A stretch of DNA of 64,000 nt from Paracoccus sanguinis (GCF_900106665.1 NZ_FNNA01000001.1:930001-994000), one strand, 5' to 3'. Positions 18,808 through 31,493 are shown, numbered from the stretch's first letter. Notes: generated by a model not told the origin, from the letters alone. Translations and numbers: made by a program.

Positions 18808-18832
18808 GGCGCGGCGGCCTAGACGCCGCGCC
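18808..18832 (+). terminator. GC-rich hairpin after argJ
   Basis: GGCGCGGCG (18808-18816) pairs perfectly with CGCCGCGCC (18824-18832) around a seven-base loop, 8 bp after the argJ stop. No T-tract follows, so it is at best a weak intrinsic terminator or an mRNA 3' stabiliser. Confidence 0.45.
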
Positions 18833-18846
18833 CGCCCCCCGCCTCG

Positions 18847-18868
18847 GGTTATTTGAACCAGAAAGAAG
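18847..18868 (+). repeat. Rhodobacterales-type intergenic motif, copy 1
   Basis: GGTTATTTGAACCAGAAAGAAG. It shares the core CCAGAAAGAAG with copies at 31951 and 55041. Here it ends 3 bp before the mutT ATG, and its AAGAAG may double as a poor ribosome site. Confidence 0.65.
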
Positions 18869-18871
18869 CCG

Positions 18872-19270
18872 ATGAAACTGCTGCTGGTGTCGGCCGTGGC
18901 GCTGATCGACCCCGAGGGCCGGGTGCTTCTGGCCCAGCGACCCGAGGGCAAGTCGCTCGCGGGCCTGTGGGAGTTCCCGGGCGGCAAGGTGGACCCCGGC
19001 GAGACGCCCGAGGCCGCGCTCATCCGCGAGTTGCACGAAGAGCTGGGGATCGAGACGTGGCACTCGTGCCTCTCCCCCCTCACCTTCGCCAGCCACAGCT
19101 ACCCCGACTTCCACCTGCTCATGCCGCTCTTCGCCTGCCGGCGCTGGCAGGGTGTGCCGCACCCGCGCGAGGGGCAGCAGCTCGCCTGGGTCCGGGCGGG
19201 CGACCTGACACGCTACCCGATGCCGCCCGCCGACCTGCCGCTGATTCCCGTTCTGCGCGAGTGGCTGTGA
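18872..19270 (+). CDS. mutT: 8-oxo-dGTP diphosphatase MutT (Nudix)
   Basis: 132 residues, normal length. The Nudix box G-X5-E-X7-R-E-X2-E-E-X-G is complete at residues ~38-60 (GGKVDPGETPEAALIREL then HEELGI). The N-terminus LLVSAVALIDPEGRVLLAQR and the C-terminal LPLIPVLREWL match MutT. It removes oxidised guanine nucleotides from the pool and so prevents transversions. It follows argJ in the same direction after 72 bp holding a hairpin and the intergenic motif. Assignment to MutT rather than another Nudix enzyme is likely from length and context. Confidence 0.9.
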   Translation: MKLLLVSAVALIDPEGRVLLAQRPEGKSLAGLWEFPGGKVDPGETPEAALIRELHEELGIETWHSCLSPLTFASHSYPDFHLLMPLFACRRWQGVPHPREGQQLAWVRAGDLTRYPMPPADLPLIPVLREWL

Positions 19271-19478
19271 CGGCCTCGCCGGGTCGCCGTCCCGCCGGGC
19301 AGTCTGCCGAGTTTTTATGCAAATGAGCGGTTTAGGCGTCGCCGACTGTGACAAATCGGTGTCACCGGCGAACCAAGCGCGCCATCCTGCGCCGCCCGGT
19401 TACCTTTCATTAACCCTGCTTGCGTAACGTGGGGTTGTGACGCGGCCGAGGCCGCAGATTCCTGGGGAGGAATGATCC

Positions 19479-19607
19479 ATGATCCGCACCATCACCGTGG
19501 GCAGCTGCATATCCGTGCAGGGGATGTTCGAACGCGATCTCGGCAATGGCCGGATCGCCGTGCGGGTGGGCACCGAGACCTACGTCGGCAAGGCCGTCAC
19601 CGGCTGA
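19479..19607 (+). CDS. small conserved-looking 42-residue protein
   Basis: ATG at 19479 with GGGGAGG at 19463-19469 about 9 bp upstream; an in-frame alternative does not exist, since the ATG at 19472 is in another frame. The product starts MIRTITVGSCISVQGMF and ends VRVGTETYVGKAVTG; it has one Cys, no membrane helix, and looks like a small beta-rich protein. A strong intrinsic terminator follows 51 bp later, so it is a monocistronic unit. I recall similar short ORFs beside infB in related genomes, sometimes mislabelled as translation initiation factor 2, but cannot verify this. Function unknown. Confidence 0.72.
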   Translation: MIRTITVGSCISVQGMFERDLGNGRIAVRVGTETYVGKAVTG

Positions 19608-19657
19608 GCTGACACGGGCACGGGCTGCGGGCCCAACGCCCCGGCCCCGCGAACGCA

Positions 19658-19695
19658 GGCGGCGCGCCCCCGGCCGGGGACGCGCCGCCTTTTTT
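19658..19695 (+). terminator. intrinsic terminator after the 42-residue ORF
   Basis: GGCGGCGCG (19658-19666) pairs with CGCGCCGCC (19681-19689), extended inside by CCCC/GGGG, and is followed by six T (19690-19695). This is the best canonical rho-independent terminator in the window. It points along the plus strand and separates the small ORF from the convergent infB gene. Confidence 0.88.
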
Positions 19696-19714
19696 CTGCC
19701 GATCAGGCCGGGGG

Positions 19715-22238
<2,524 letters not shown>

Positions 22239-22249
<11 letters not shown>

Positions 22250-22877
22250 CCGCTTCCGCATCCTTCTGGGCAGTCGAACTGCCGCCTTGCCCGCGCAGAC
22301 CATTCAGTCTGCTGGCGTCCCTGATTACCTTGTCGGTCAGGCCCCCCGGCGCGAGCGCGCTGTGTATGACATGATCGCGCCCGAAAGCCAAACCGATTTC
22401 CGATGCCGTGAGGCATCCGAACCAGCGGCCGCCGGGCGGCGTCCACAACTTGCCCTTGCCACGGTCCGACCCGTCGCTGGCCTGCAAAAGCACCTTGGCC
22501 TTGCCGTCGGCGAGCCAGCCCTTGACCTTCTCGAATCCCGCCACCGCGTCGCCGGCCTTGCGGGCCAGCGACACGAGGTCCACGACCCGCCGGGCGAGCC
22601 CGGCCTCGATCCCGTCCACGAGGTCGTCGTCCGCCTTCACATGGGCCTTGGCCCCGCGTGAGAAAACCCCCTTGGCGACGGCTTTTTCCAGCACCGCCCG
22701 ATCGGCGGTGACCCAGAAGCCGCGACCGGGCAGCTTCTCGGACAGGTCCGGCACCACCATGCCGTCCGGCCCGGCGACGAACCGGATCAGCCCCGACTTG
22801 GGCTGCACCTCGCCCGTGACGAGGCAGCGCCGTTCCGACGCCGCCTCTCTGTCCTTTGCACGACCCCCGCGCGTCAA
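22239..22877 (-). CDS. YlxR-family RNA-binding protein fused to an L7Ae-like domain
   Basis: 212 residues. N-terminal YlxR (DUF448) domain with [20 protein letters not shown] and the GRGFWV motif (residues ~16-75). The C-terminal ~110 residues ([20 protein letters not shown] onward) resemble the ribosomal L7Ae/L30e fold. This fusion between nusA and infB is the usual alphaproteobacterial arrangement. It probably binds RNA during transcription or ribosome work; the detailed role is not known. The frame opens with TTG at 22877 and no ATG or GTG precedes the conserved RRCLVTG block, so a TTG start is the likely choice. It overlaps infB by 11 bp. Confidence 0.88.
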
Positions 22878-22892
22878 GGGCGGTCCGGGGCG

Positions 22893-24566
22893 TTACACCC
22901 CGGCCTCCTCGGTGTCGCCCTCGGCCTCGGCCGCGGGGTGAAGCTCGTCGGGATCGACCCAGCCCAGCATCACGCGGGCGGTCATCACCATGTCCTGCGC
23001 CTGCTCGAGGCTGATCCCGAACGGCTCGAGGATGCCGTCGTCCTTCACCCGCTGGCCGTTGTTGGTGGTCCAGCCGCCGGCCAGTTCCCAGTCGGCGCAG
23101 GTGGCGAAATCCTCGAGCGTCTTGACGCCATCCTTGGCCAGCGCCTCGACCATCTGCGCGGTCAGCCCGTCGAATTCGATCAGGCTGTCCTCGGCCCCCA
23201 GTTCGCGCGCGTTCTCAAGCGCCTTGCGGGCCGCGGCCTCGATGTGGTCGCGGGCGCGGGCCTGCAGCTCTTCCGCCGTGCCCTCGTCCACGCCCTCGAT
23301 CGACAGCAGCTCGTCGAGATCGACATAGGCGACCTCTTCGAGGTTGGTGAAGCCCTCGGCGACCAGCAGCTGGGCGAAGAACTCGTCCAGGTCCAGCGTG
23401 TCCATGAACAGCTGGGTGCGGGCGTTGAACTCGGCCTGACGGCGCTTCGATTCTTCCTCTTCGGTGAGGATGTCGATGTCCATGCCGGTCAGCTGGCTCG
23501 CCAGCCGCACGTTCTGGCCGCGCCGGCCGATGGCAAGCGACAGCTGCTCTTCGGGGACCACGACCTCGATCCGGGTCGCGTCCTCGTCGATCACCACCTT
23601 GGCGACCTCGGCCGGCTGCAGCGCGTTCACGAGGAACGTCGCCTGGTCCTCGGACCACGGGATGATGTCGATCTTCTCGCCCTGCAGCTCGCCCACGACG
23701 GCCTGCACGCGGCTGCCGCGCATCCCCACGCAGGCGCCGACCGGGTCGATCGAGTTGTCGTACGAGATCACCGCGATCTTGGCGCGGCTGCCCGGGTCGC
23801 GGGCCACAGCCTTGATCTCGATGACGCCGTCATAGATCTCCGGCACTTCCATCTTGAACAGCTCGGCCATGAACTGCGGGTCGGTGCGCGACAGGAAGAT
23901 CTGCGGGCCGCGGGCCTCGCGGCGCACGTCCTTGACATAGGCGCGGATGCGGTCGTTCAGGCGATAGCTCTCGCGGCCGATCTTCTCGTTGCGGCGCAGG
24001 ATCGCCTCGCCGCGGCCCACGTCCACGATGATGTTGCCGTATTCCTCGCGCTTGACGATGCCGTTGATGATCGTCCCGGTGCGGTCCTTGAACTCTTCGT
24101 ACTGGCGGTCGCGCTCGGCCTCGCGGACCTTCTGCAGGATCACCTGCTTGGCCGACTGGGCGGCGATCCGGCCCAGCTCGACCGGGGGCACGGTCTCCTG
24201 GAAGACGTCGCCGGGCTGCGGGCCGCCGTCGAACTCGGTCAGCCGCGCATCCTCGCGGGTCCAGAAGTTGCCGGGGTTCTTCTGCGCCTCGAAATACGGG
24301 CGCGCCTGCTCGGCGGTGAACTGGGCCTGGTAGTTTTCCAGCTCTTCCTCGGGGACCACGGTGCGGACGCGGGTGAAGGTCGCGTTGCCGGTCTTGCGGT
24401 CGATGACCACCCGGATGTCCATCTCGGCCCCGTAGCGCGACTTGGCGGCGCGGGCGAGGCTGTCCTCCATCGCCTCGATCACCAGATCGGGGTCGATCAT
24501 CTTCTCGCGCGCGACCGCCTCGGCGGTCTGCAAGAGCTCAAGCTGGTTGGCAGAGGTGATCGCCAT
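22893..24566 (-). CDS. nusA: transcription termination/antitermination factor NusA
   Basis: 557 residues from ATG at 24566, with AAGGAG six bases upstream; a GTG one codon earlier is possible. N-terminal RNA polymerase-binding domain ([20 protein letters not shown]), S1 domain ([20 protein letters not shown] near 165-185), two KH domains ([20 protein letters not shown] and [20 protein letters not shown]), and two C-terminal acidic repeats with [20 protein letters not shown]. It controls pausing, rho and intrinsic termination, and antitermination. It lies 3 bp from rimP. In E. coli NusA regulates its own operon, which is relevant to the terminator hairpin found before rimP. Confidence 0.97.
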   Translation of the reverse strand: MAITSANQLELLQTAEAVAREKMIDPDLVIEAMEDSLARAAKSRYGAEMDIRVVIDRKTGNATFTRVRTVVPEEELENYQAQFTAEQARPYFEAQKNPGNFWTREDARLTEFDGGPQPGDVFQETVPPVELGRIAAQSAKQVILQKVREAERDRQYEEFKDRTGTIINGIVKREEYGNIIVDVGRGEAILRRNEKIGRESYRLNDRIRAYVKDVRREARGPQIFLSRTDPQFMAELFKMEVPEIYDGVIEIKAVARDPGSRAKIAVISYDNSIDPVGACVGMRGSRVQAVVGELQGEKIDIIPWSEDQATFLVNALQPAEVAKVVIDEDATRIEVVVPEEQLSLAIGRRGQNVRLASQLTGMDIDILTEEEESKRRQAEFNARTQLFMDTLDLDEFFAQLLVAEGFTNLEEVAYVDLDELLSIEGVDEGTAEELQARARDHIEAAARKALENARELGAEDSLIEFDGLTAQMVEALAKDGVKTLEDFATCADWELAGGWTTNNGQRVKDDGILEPFGISLEQAQDMVMTARVMLGWVDPDELHPAAEAEGDTEEAGV

Positions 24567-24569
24567 CAC

Positions 24570-25247
24570 TCACTCCTTGTCGGTGTCGTCGTCGGCATCC
24601 GCGTCGTCGGGATCGCCGGTGTAGGTTACGATTTCGTCAAATCCGTCGGTGTCGTCCGCATCGACGCCGGCCCCGCGGCCGTCGCCGATCCCCGCCCCGG
24701 CCTCGGCGCCGGGCGGCAGGGTGCCGGCCTCCTTGCGCTCTTTCAGCATCAGGGCGATCAGCTCGTCGGTCAGCAGCAGCTTGGCGTCCGACAGCAGGTC
24801 GAAGTTCAGCCCGACCGTCACCGTCTCGCCATGCTCGACGATGTTGAGCAGCACCTCGTCGCCGTCCACGCCCGCCAGCACGCCCTTGAAGCGCTTGCGC
24901 CCGTCGATGGGCTGGTTCGTCTCGAGCCGGGCGTCATAACCCTCGAACGTGGCGAAGTCCTTGAGCCGGGTCAGTGGCCGGTCGATCCCGGGCGACGACA
25001 CCTCAAGGTGATAGGCGTCCTCGAGCGGGTCTTCCACGTCCAGCGTGGCGCTGACGGCGGTCGAGATCTCGGCGCAGTCATCGACGTTGATCCCGCCCTC
25101 GGGCCGGTCGGCCATGATCTGCAGCGTGGCGGTCTTGCCGCCCTGCAGGCGCAGGCGCACCAGCTCGAACCCCATGCCCTCGATCACCGGCTGGATGATC
25201 TCGGCGAGGCGCCGGTCGATGGCGGTCTTGGCGATGAGGTCGGTCAT
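24570..25247 (-). CDS. rimP: ribosome maturation factor RimP
   Basis: 225 residues. The RimP core (residues 1-155) includes [20 protein letters not shown] and [20 protein letters not shown], the family signature. RimP helps mature the 30S head domain. The C-terminal ~60 residues form an acidic Asp/Gly tail ([10 protein letters not shown] through [11 protein letters not shown]) longer than in E. coli (~150 residues). It is first in the rimP-nusA-ylxR-infB operon. Its ATG lies 13 bp after the stem of a terminator-like hairpin, with a good promoter further up. Confidence 0.95.
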   Translation of the reverse strand: MTDLIAKTAIDRRLAEIIQPVIEGMGFELVRLRLQGGKTATLQIMADRPEGGINVDDCAEISTAVSATLDVEDPLEDAYHLEVSSPGIDRPLTRLKDFATFEGYDARLETNQPIDGRKRFKGVLAGVDGDEVLLNIVEHGETVTVGLNFDLLSDAKLLLTDELIALMLKERKEAGTLPPGAEAGAGIGDGRGAGVDADDTDGFDEIVTYTGDPDDADADDDTDKE

Positions 25248-25260
25248 GTCCGATCCTGAA

Positions 25261-25290
25261 AATGAAAAACGGGCCGTCTGGGCGGCCCGT
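25261..25290 (-). terminator. intrinsic terminator in the rimP leader (possible attenuator)
   Basis: On the minus strand ACGGGCCG, a six-base loop and CGGCCCGT form a perfect 8-bp stem (25269-25290), followed by TTTTTCATTTT. The T-tract ends only 13 bp upstream of the rimP ATG, and a promoter lies 50 bp before the stem, so most transcripts into the operon must read through it. It could end upstream transcription, or act as a regulated attenuator for the operon. An Rfam family called rimP leader exists; membership was not tested. Confidence 0.75.
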
Positions 25291-25338
25291 GCAAACTCCC
25301 GGTGGGCAGGGTGTGGACGCCTGCGCCGCTGTGAGGGT

Positions 25339-25367
25339 CATATAGCGCCCCGACCCCGTCTGTGCAA
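25339..25367 (-). promoter_or_regulatory. sigma-70-type promoter of the rimP-nusA-infB operon
   Basis: Minus strand: TTGCAC (25362-25367), 17-bp spacer, TATATG (25339-25344). Transcription would begin near 25332, giving an ~85-base leader that contains the terminator hairpin. Confidence 0.65.
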
Positions 25368-25430
25368 GGGGCCGCAGCGGCGCCCCCAAGGGGTGGGGAC
25401 CGGGAGGCATCACGCCCCCCGGTCAGCGTC

Positions 25431-27020
25431 TCACGCAGGCCGCGCCGGCGTGGTCCCGGCGGGCGGCGGGGCGGCGGTGTCGCCGGCGCCGTTCGCGGCC
25501 TCGGCTTTCGACGCCGCGACCTCGGCCAGCGCGGCATCGGCCTTGGCCTTGGCCTCGGCCTCGGCGGCGCGCTCGGCCGCCTTTTCCTCTTCGCTCAGCG
25601 GCGGCAGGTCGTCGCCGGCAAGGAAGTTGCCGAACTTCTCGAGCCCCGGGATGTGGTCGGCCAGCACCCGCATCACCACGAGCATCGGCACCGCGACGAC
25701 CATGCCGAGCACCGACCAGAGCCAGGCCCAGAGCGCCACGGTCAGGAACACCACGACGGTGTTGAGCTGCAACCGGCGCGAGACGAAATAGGGCGTGACG
25801 AACTGGCCCTCGATCGCGGTGAGGCCGAAGTAGGTGCCGCCGATCAGCAGCGCCGTCCAGATGTCGTCGAACACCACCAGCGCCACGACGAAGGCACCGA
25901 TATAGCCGAGCGCCGCGCCGATGTAGGGGATGTAGTTCAGCACCGCGGCGGCGATCCCCCACAGCAGCGGCGAGGGCATCCCCCAGGCCCACATGGCGAG
26001 GCCCGAGACGACCCCCAGGCCGACGTTGATGATGGTGATCGCGCCGAGGTAGTTGCCGAGGCTCGATTCGATCTCGCGCAGCGCGTTATAGGCGGCGCGC
26101 TTTTCCTTGATCGTGTCGAAGCTCTGCACGATCCGCAGATACAGCAGGTCGCCCGACGCCAGCAGGAAGAACAGGAAGATCAGCGTGAAGAACAGTTGGC
26201 TGACGATGGCCGGCCCCATGCTCACCAGCGTCGAGGTGAGCGAGGTCGTCTGCGAGGGCGCCGCGACCTCGACCCGCAGCTGGTTGGTGGCGGCGGGGGC
26301 ATCGCCCGCGCCGGGCTGGGTGACGGTGGACGAGGCGGTGACCGACCCGGCCTCGGTGGTCGTCTGCGGCTCGAGCCCAGCGGGCAGGGTCGTGGCGGGC
26401 GGCTGACCCACCGTCCGGCCCACCGGCGCGGTGTCGGGCGCGACCGGCGCCGCGCCCGGCTGGGCGGCGGGCGAGCCGGGCATCGGCATCGTCGCGGGCA
26501 CCTCGGTCGTGGCGGTGGTGGTGGTCGTCGCCACCGCGCCCCCGTTCGGGTCAGCCTCGACGCTGGTCACGGTCGCGGTCGGCGCACCGCCGCCGGCGAT
26601 GTCGCCCAGGCCCTCGGCCGCGCGCTCGATGCCGCGGAAGTTCTCGCGGAAGTCGGTGTATTTCTGCTTGAGCTGGCGGCTGATCGACGGCGCGTCATCG
26701 ATGAGCTGCCCGGCGGGGCCCGAGACGAAGAACCCGAGCACCCCGATCGAGGCGACGATCCCCAGCACGATCAGGCCCGCGGTCGCCCCCGGCGGCACCC
26801 CGCGGCGGTCCATCCAGCGCCGGATCGGCACGAAGACGAAGAAGAGCAGCACCCCCAGTGCCACCGGCATGAGGAAGGCCCGCGCCGTCGCCAGCATCTG
26901 GAAGGCGAGGATGATGAAGATGCCGATGATCGCCCAGCGCGGCACCAGCGGCTTCGGCTTGTCGCCGCTGCCGTATGCGCTTGGGAACATCTGCCTGTTG
27001 TCGCCGCCGTATTTGTTCAT
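25431..27020 (-). CDS. AI-2E/PerM-family membrane permease with a low-complexity insert
   Basis: 529 residues from ATG at 27020 (MNKYGGDNRQMF). Membrane helices: two near residues 30-70 (IIGIFIILAFQMLATARAF, then LGVLLFFVFVPIRRW), one near 80-100, and a C-terminal group from ~290 to 460 with NYIPYIGAALGYIGAFV and IEGQFVTPYFVSRRLQLNTV, the family signature. An insert of ~120 residues (about 150-275) rich in Thr, Ala, Pro and Val divides the two halves and is absent from typical relatives (~350 residues). The C-terminus is a Glu/Ala coiled-coil-like tail. Some relatives export AI-2 or exchange sodium; the substrate here is unknown. Confidence 0.88.
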   Translation of the reverse strand: MNKYGGDNRQMFPSAYGSGDKPKPLVPRWAIIGIFIILAFQMLATARAFLMPVALGVLLFFVFVPIRRWMDRRGVPPGATAGLIVLGIVASIGVLGFFVSGPAGQLIDDAPSISRQLKQKYTDFRENFRGIERAAEGLGDIAGGGAPTATVTSVEADPNGGAVATTTTTATTEVPATMPMPGSPAAQPGAAPVAPDTAPVGRTVGQPPATTLPAGLEPQTTTEAGSVTASSTVTQPGAGDAPAATNQLRVEVAAPSQTTSLTSTLVSMGPAIVSQLFFTLIFLFFLLASGDLLYLRIVQSFDTIKEKRAAYNALREIESSLGNYLGAITIINVGLGVVSGLAMWAWGMPSPLLWGIAAAVLNYIPYIGAALGYIGAFVVALVVFDDIWTALLIGGTYFGLTAIEGQFVTPYFVSRRLQLNTVVVFLTVALWAWLWSVLGMVVAVPMLVVMRVLADHIPGLEKFGNFLAGDDLPPLSEEEKAAERAAEAEAKAKADAALAEVAASKAEAANGAGDTAAPPPAGTTPARPA

Positions 27021-27204
27021 TCCCTGTCCCCATGCCCCTCGTCGTCGAGGATGTCCGTCACGCCCCAACCGCCCGCGCCGCACGGACCCGCGGCACAAGC
27101 GACTGGCAACAGCCGGTGGCATAATTGGTTCCCTGACGCACGACCCGTCAAGGCAACAAAGAGTCGTGTGCCGCGCTGTCCTTCTCGCGTCGGCGTGAAC
27201 GGCA

Positions 27205-27232
27205 GAAGGCCCCGCCGCGGGGCAGGGCCTTC
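27205..27232 (-). terminator. hairpin after the carboxynorspermidine synthase gene
   Basis: GAAGGCCC (27205-27212) pairs with GGGCCTTC (27225-27232). It lies 42 bp downstream of the stop of the minus-strand gene. There is no long T-tract, so terminator strength is uncertain. Confidence 0.5.
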
Positions 27233-27273
27233 AAGGGGTCTGACGGAGAGGCGGCAGCCGCCGCCCACCCGGA

Positions 27274-28506
<1,233 letters not shown>

Positions 28507-28534
28507 CGCAGCAGTCTCCTTTCGAATCAAGGCC

Positions 28535-29635
28535 TCAGGACAGCGAGTCCCGGTAGTCGTCATAGCCGAAGCGCCGGACGGTGGTGATCGTTCCGTCGCG
28601 CTCGCGGATGCAGATCGCGGGCATGGCCACGCCGTTGAACCAGTTCTTCTTGACCATCGTGTAACCGGCGGCGTCCTCGACGCTGATCCGGTCGCCCACC
28701 TTGAGCGGCTGGGCAAAGCGCGCCTCGCCGAAGATGTCGCCCGCGAGGCAGGACTTGCCGGCGATCTGGTAGGGGTGGTCGCCCGCCTGCGGCAACTTGG
28801 CGTTCTCGCGGTAGATCAGCAGGTCGAGCATATGCGCCTCGATGCTGCTGTCGACGACCGCGACCTGCTTGCCGTTGTCGAGGATGTCGAGGACAGACAC
28901 CTCAAGCGTCGTGGTGCCGGTGATGCTCGCCTCGCCCGGTTCCAGGTAGACCTGCACCCCGAAGCGCTCGGCGAACGCCTTGAGCCGGTCGGCGAGCGCA
29001 TCCAGCGGATAGCCCTCGCCGGTGAAATGGATGCCGCCGCCGAGGCTGACCCACTCGAGCTTTTCCAGGAAGCTGCCGAACTCGGCCTCGATCCGGTCAA
29101 GCTGGCCCGCGAACAGGTCGAAGTCGCGGTTCTCGCAGTTGTAGTGGATCATCACCCCCGAGATGCGGCCCAGCGCCGCCTCGAGCCGCGCCATGTCCCA
29201 CTCGCCCAGCCGCGAGAACGGCCGCGCCGGGTCGGCGAGGTCGAAGCCGCTGGTCGAGAACCGCGGGTTCAGCCGCAGCCCGCAGGCGATGCCCTGGGTG
29301 CGGTCGTGGAACCGGTCGAGCTGGCCGAGGCTGTTGAAGATGATCTTGTCGGCATAGCCCACCGCCTCGTCGATCTCGTGATCGGCCCAGGCGACGGAGT
29401 AGGCGTGTGTCTCGCCCCCGAACTTCTCGCGCCCGAGCCGCAGCTCGTAGAGCGAGGACGAGGTGGTGCCGTCCATCGACTGCGCCATCTGGTCGAACAC
29501 CCCCCAAGTGGCGAAGCACTTGAGCGCCAGCAGCGTCTTGGCGCCCGAGCGTTCGCGCAGGCGCACCATCTTCTCCATGTTCGCCGCGAGGCGGGCGCGG
29601 TCGATCAGGTAGAACGGGGTCTGCGGCTCGGTCAT
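28535..29635 (-). CDS. nspC: carboxynorspermidine decarboxylase NspC
   Basis: 366 residues from ATG at 29635 (MTEPQTPFYLIDRARLAAN). Alanine-racemase-fold PLP enzyme: the PLP lysine is in LLALKCFATWGVF near residue 39, the glycine-rich phosphate site in WVSLGGGIHFTGEGYPLD near 225, and the C-terminal active-site Cys in GKSCLAGDIFGEA near 305. It decarboxylates carboxy(nor)spermidine, the step after the dehydrogenase encoded 28 bp downstream. The pair forms an operon in the order decarboxylase, synthase. Confidence 0.94.
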   Translation of the reverse strand: MTEPQTPFYLIDRARLAANMEKMVRLRERSGAKTLLALKCFATWGVFDQMAQSMDGTTSSSLYELRLGREKFGGETHAYSVAWADHEIDEAVGYADKIIFNSLGQLDRFHDRTQGIACGLRLNPRFSTSGFDLADPARPFSRLGEWDMARLEAALGRISGVMIHYNCENRDFDLFAGQLDRIEAEFGSFLEKLEWVSLGGGIHFTGEGYPLDALADRLKAFAERFGVQVYLEPGEASITGTTTLEVSVLDILDNGKQVAVVDSSIEAHMLDLLIYRENAKLPQAGDHPYQIAGKSCLAGDIFGEARFAQPLKVGDRISVEDAAGYTMVKKNWFNGVAMPAICIRERDGTITTVRRFGYDDYRDSLS

Positions 29636-29845
29636 GGGCGGGGCCTCGGACGGCTGGGGAAGGGGCGTGGCGCGGGGGTTGGCGGGGCGCGCGGGGGAAA
29701 GGCGCGATATAGGGGGCGGGCGGCAGGCTGGCAAGGAACTGCAACGGTTGGGTGACGGCCGCTGGTGGCCCTCGGAACGGTCGGGGGGGACGCGCGTTCC
29801 GCTGTGCGCCGGGCCAACCCGGCCAGAAACAGGGGAGACGAACCG

Positions 29846-30271
29846 ATGGCCGACAGGCTGACCCGCGAGGACGTGGCCAAGGCCATGCGCGACATGGATC
29901 TGTGCTTCATGGCCACCCACGGCGAGGGCGGCGCGATCTCGAGCCGGGCCATGTCCAACAACGCCCAGGTGGACTGGGACGGGGACAACTGGTTCTTCTC
30001 GAACGGCGACACCCGCAAGGTGCGCGAGCTTGAGGCCGATCCGAACGTGACGCTGGACTTCCAGTCGAAGGACACGTGGATCTCGGTTCGCGGCCAGGCG
30101 CGGCTGCACCGCGACGACCGGGCGCTGTTCGAGGCGCACTGGACCAAGGACCTCGACCGCTGGTTCGAGCAGGGGATCGACACCCCCGGCCTCACGCTGA
30201 TCGAGGTCGTGGCCGAGGTGGCCGAGGTCAACGGTCGCCCCGGCGAGGGCACGGTGGACCTGCGCAGCTAG
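29846..30271 (+). CDS. pyridoxamine 5'-phosphate oxidase-like (general stress 26 type) protein
   Basis: 141 residues from ATG at 29846, with AGGGGAGA about 8 bp upstream. A split-barrel flavin-binding fold of the general-stress-protein 26 type: CFMATHGEGGAISSRAMSNN at residues ~21-40 and WFFSNGDTRKVRELEADPNV near 51-70. Such proteins bind FMN, F420 or haem; the substrate is not predictable. It is divergent from nspC and followed by a glutaredoxin gene after 98 bp. Confidence 0.85.
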   Translation: MADRLTREDVAKAMRDMDLCFMATHGEGGAISSRAMSNNAQVDWDGDNWFFSNGDTRKVRELEADPNVTLDFQSKDTWISVRGQARLHRDDRALFEAHWTKDLDRWFEQGIDTPGLTLIEVVAEVAEVNGRPGEGTVDLRS

Positions 30272-30369
30272 TCCGGCCCCGGCGCGGACCGGCGCGGCGG
30301 GCGCCTTACGGGGTGGAAGTCGCGCGGTTCCGCCGCCATCTTGCACCCCAGACATCTTCGGAGACCGCC

Positions 30370-30630
30370 ATGACCGCCCGCGTCGAAATCTACGCCACCC
30401 AGTCCTGCCCCTACTGCCACATGGCCCGCGGCCTTCTGGGCCGGAAGGGCGTCTCGTACGAGCTGATCGACGTCGGCCGCACCCCCGACCTGCGGGCCGA
30501 GATGACCCAGCGCGCCGGCGGGCGGCGCACGGTGCCGCAGATCTTCATCGACGGGGTCCACGTCGGCGGGTCGGACGACCTGCACGCGCTCGACCGGCAG
30601 GGTAAGCTCGATTCGATGCTGGGGCTGTGA
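30370..30630 (+). CDS. grxC: glutaredoxin 3
   Basis: 86 residues, standard size. Redox motif SCPYCHMA at residues ~12-19, cis-proline segment TVPQIFIDG near 54-62 and the GGSDDLHALDRQG glutathione-binding end. It reduces disulfides with glutathione. The stop overlaps the GTG start of the Nit-family gene, and that gene overlaps the MarR gene, so the three are one translationally coupled unit. Confidence 0.96.
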   Translation: MTARVEIYATQSCPYCHMARGLLGRKGVSYELIDVGRTPDLRAEMTQRAGGRRTVPQIFIDGVHVGGSDDLHALDRQGKLDSMLGL

Positions 30631-31493
30631 GGCACCTGCGCGCCGGGCTGGTGCAGCTCTCGGTCGGGGACGACCCGGCCGCGAACCTGCCCGTGACGCT
30701 GGATTTCATCCGTCAGGCCGCCTCGGGCGGGGCGCAGTTCGTGCTGACGCCCGAGGTGACCAACCTGCTGACCCCCGACCGGGCAAGGCAGGCGCGCCTC
30801 TTGCACCGCGAGGCCGACGACCCGACGCTCGCCGCCCTGTCGGCCGAGGCCGAACGGCTAGGGGTGTGGCTGCTGATCGGCTCGCTGTCGCTCCTGAGCG
30901 ACGCCGCCGACGAGCCGCGCTTCGCCAACCGCAGCCTGCTGATCGCCCCGAACGGGGGCATCGTCGCGCGCTACGACAAGATCCACATGTTCGACGTCAC
31001 CGTCTCGGCGACCGAGAGCTACTGCGAGAGCGCCGCCTTCCGCCCCGGCGACCGGGCGGTGCTGGCGTCCGGCCCGGTCGTCGGCGGCGCGCCGGTCGGG
31101 GTCGGGATGACGGTCTGCTATGACCTGCGCTTCCCGCATCTCTACCGGCGGCTCGCCCGCGCCGGGGCGCAGATCCTGACCGTGCCCGCCGCCTTCAACG
31201 ACACCACCGGCGCCGCCCATTGGGAAGTGCTGCTGCGCGCCCGCGCCATCGAGACCGGCTGTTTCGTCCTCGCCCCCGCGCAATGCGGCACCCACCCCGC
31301 GCCCCATTCCCCCGACCGCCCCCCGCGGCGCAGCCACGGCCATTCGCTCGCCGTCGCGCCCTGGGGCGAGGTGCTGGCCGACGGCGGCACCGCGCCGGGG
31401 GTGACGCTGGTCGACCTCGACCTCGCGCGGGTCGAGGACGCCCGCCGCCGGGTGCCGGCGTGGCGGCACGATCCGGTGATCTGGGGGCCATGA
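30627..31493 (+). CDS. carbon-nitrogen hydrolase, Nit subfamily (deaminated glutathione amidase-like)
   Basis: 288 residues from GTG at 30627, overlapping the glutaredoxin stop by four bases. Nitrilase catalytic triad: Glu in TPEVTNLL near residue 43, Lys in RYDKIHMFD near 115, Cys in GMTVCYDLRFPHLYRR near 162. Length and linkage to glutaredoxin fit Nit1-type amidases that repair deaminated glutathione, a good but unproven guess; an omega-amidase is the alternative. Confidence 0.92.
   Translation: MRHLRAGLVQLSVGDDPAANLPVTLDFIRQAASGGAQFVLTPEVTNLLTPDRARQARLLHREADDPTLAALSAEAERLGVWLLIGSLSLLSDAADEPRFANRSLLIAPNGGIVARYDKIHMFDVTVSATESYCESAAFRPGDRAVLASGPVVGGAPVGVGMTVCYDLRFPHLYRRLARAGAQILTVPAAFNDTTGAAHWEVLLRARAIETGCFVLAPAQCGTHPAPHSPDRPPRRSHGHSLAVAPWGEVLADGGTAPGVTLVDLDLARVEDARRRVPAWRHDPVIWGP

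Noticed and set aside
29640..30355. N-terminal extension of nspC by an open upstream frame
   Set aside because: The frame is open but overlaps the divergent stress-protein gene and has no conserved sequence; the ATG at 29635 fits the family start.
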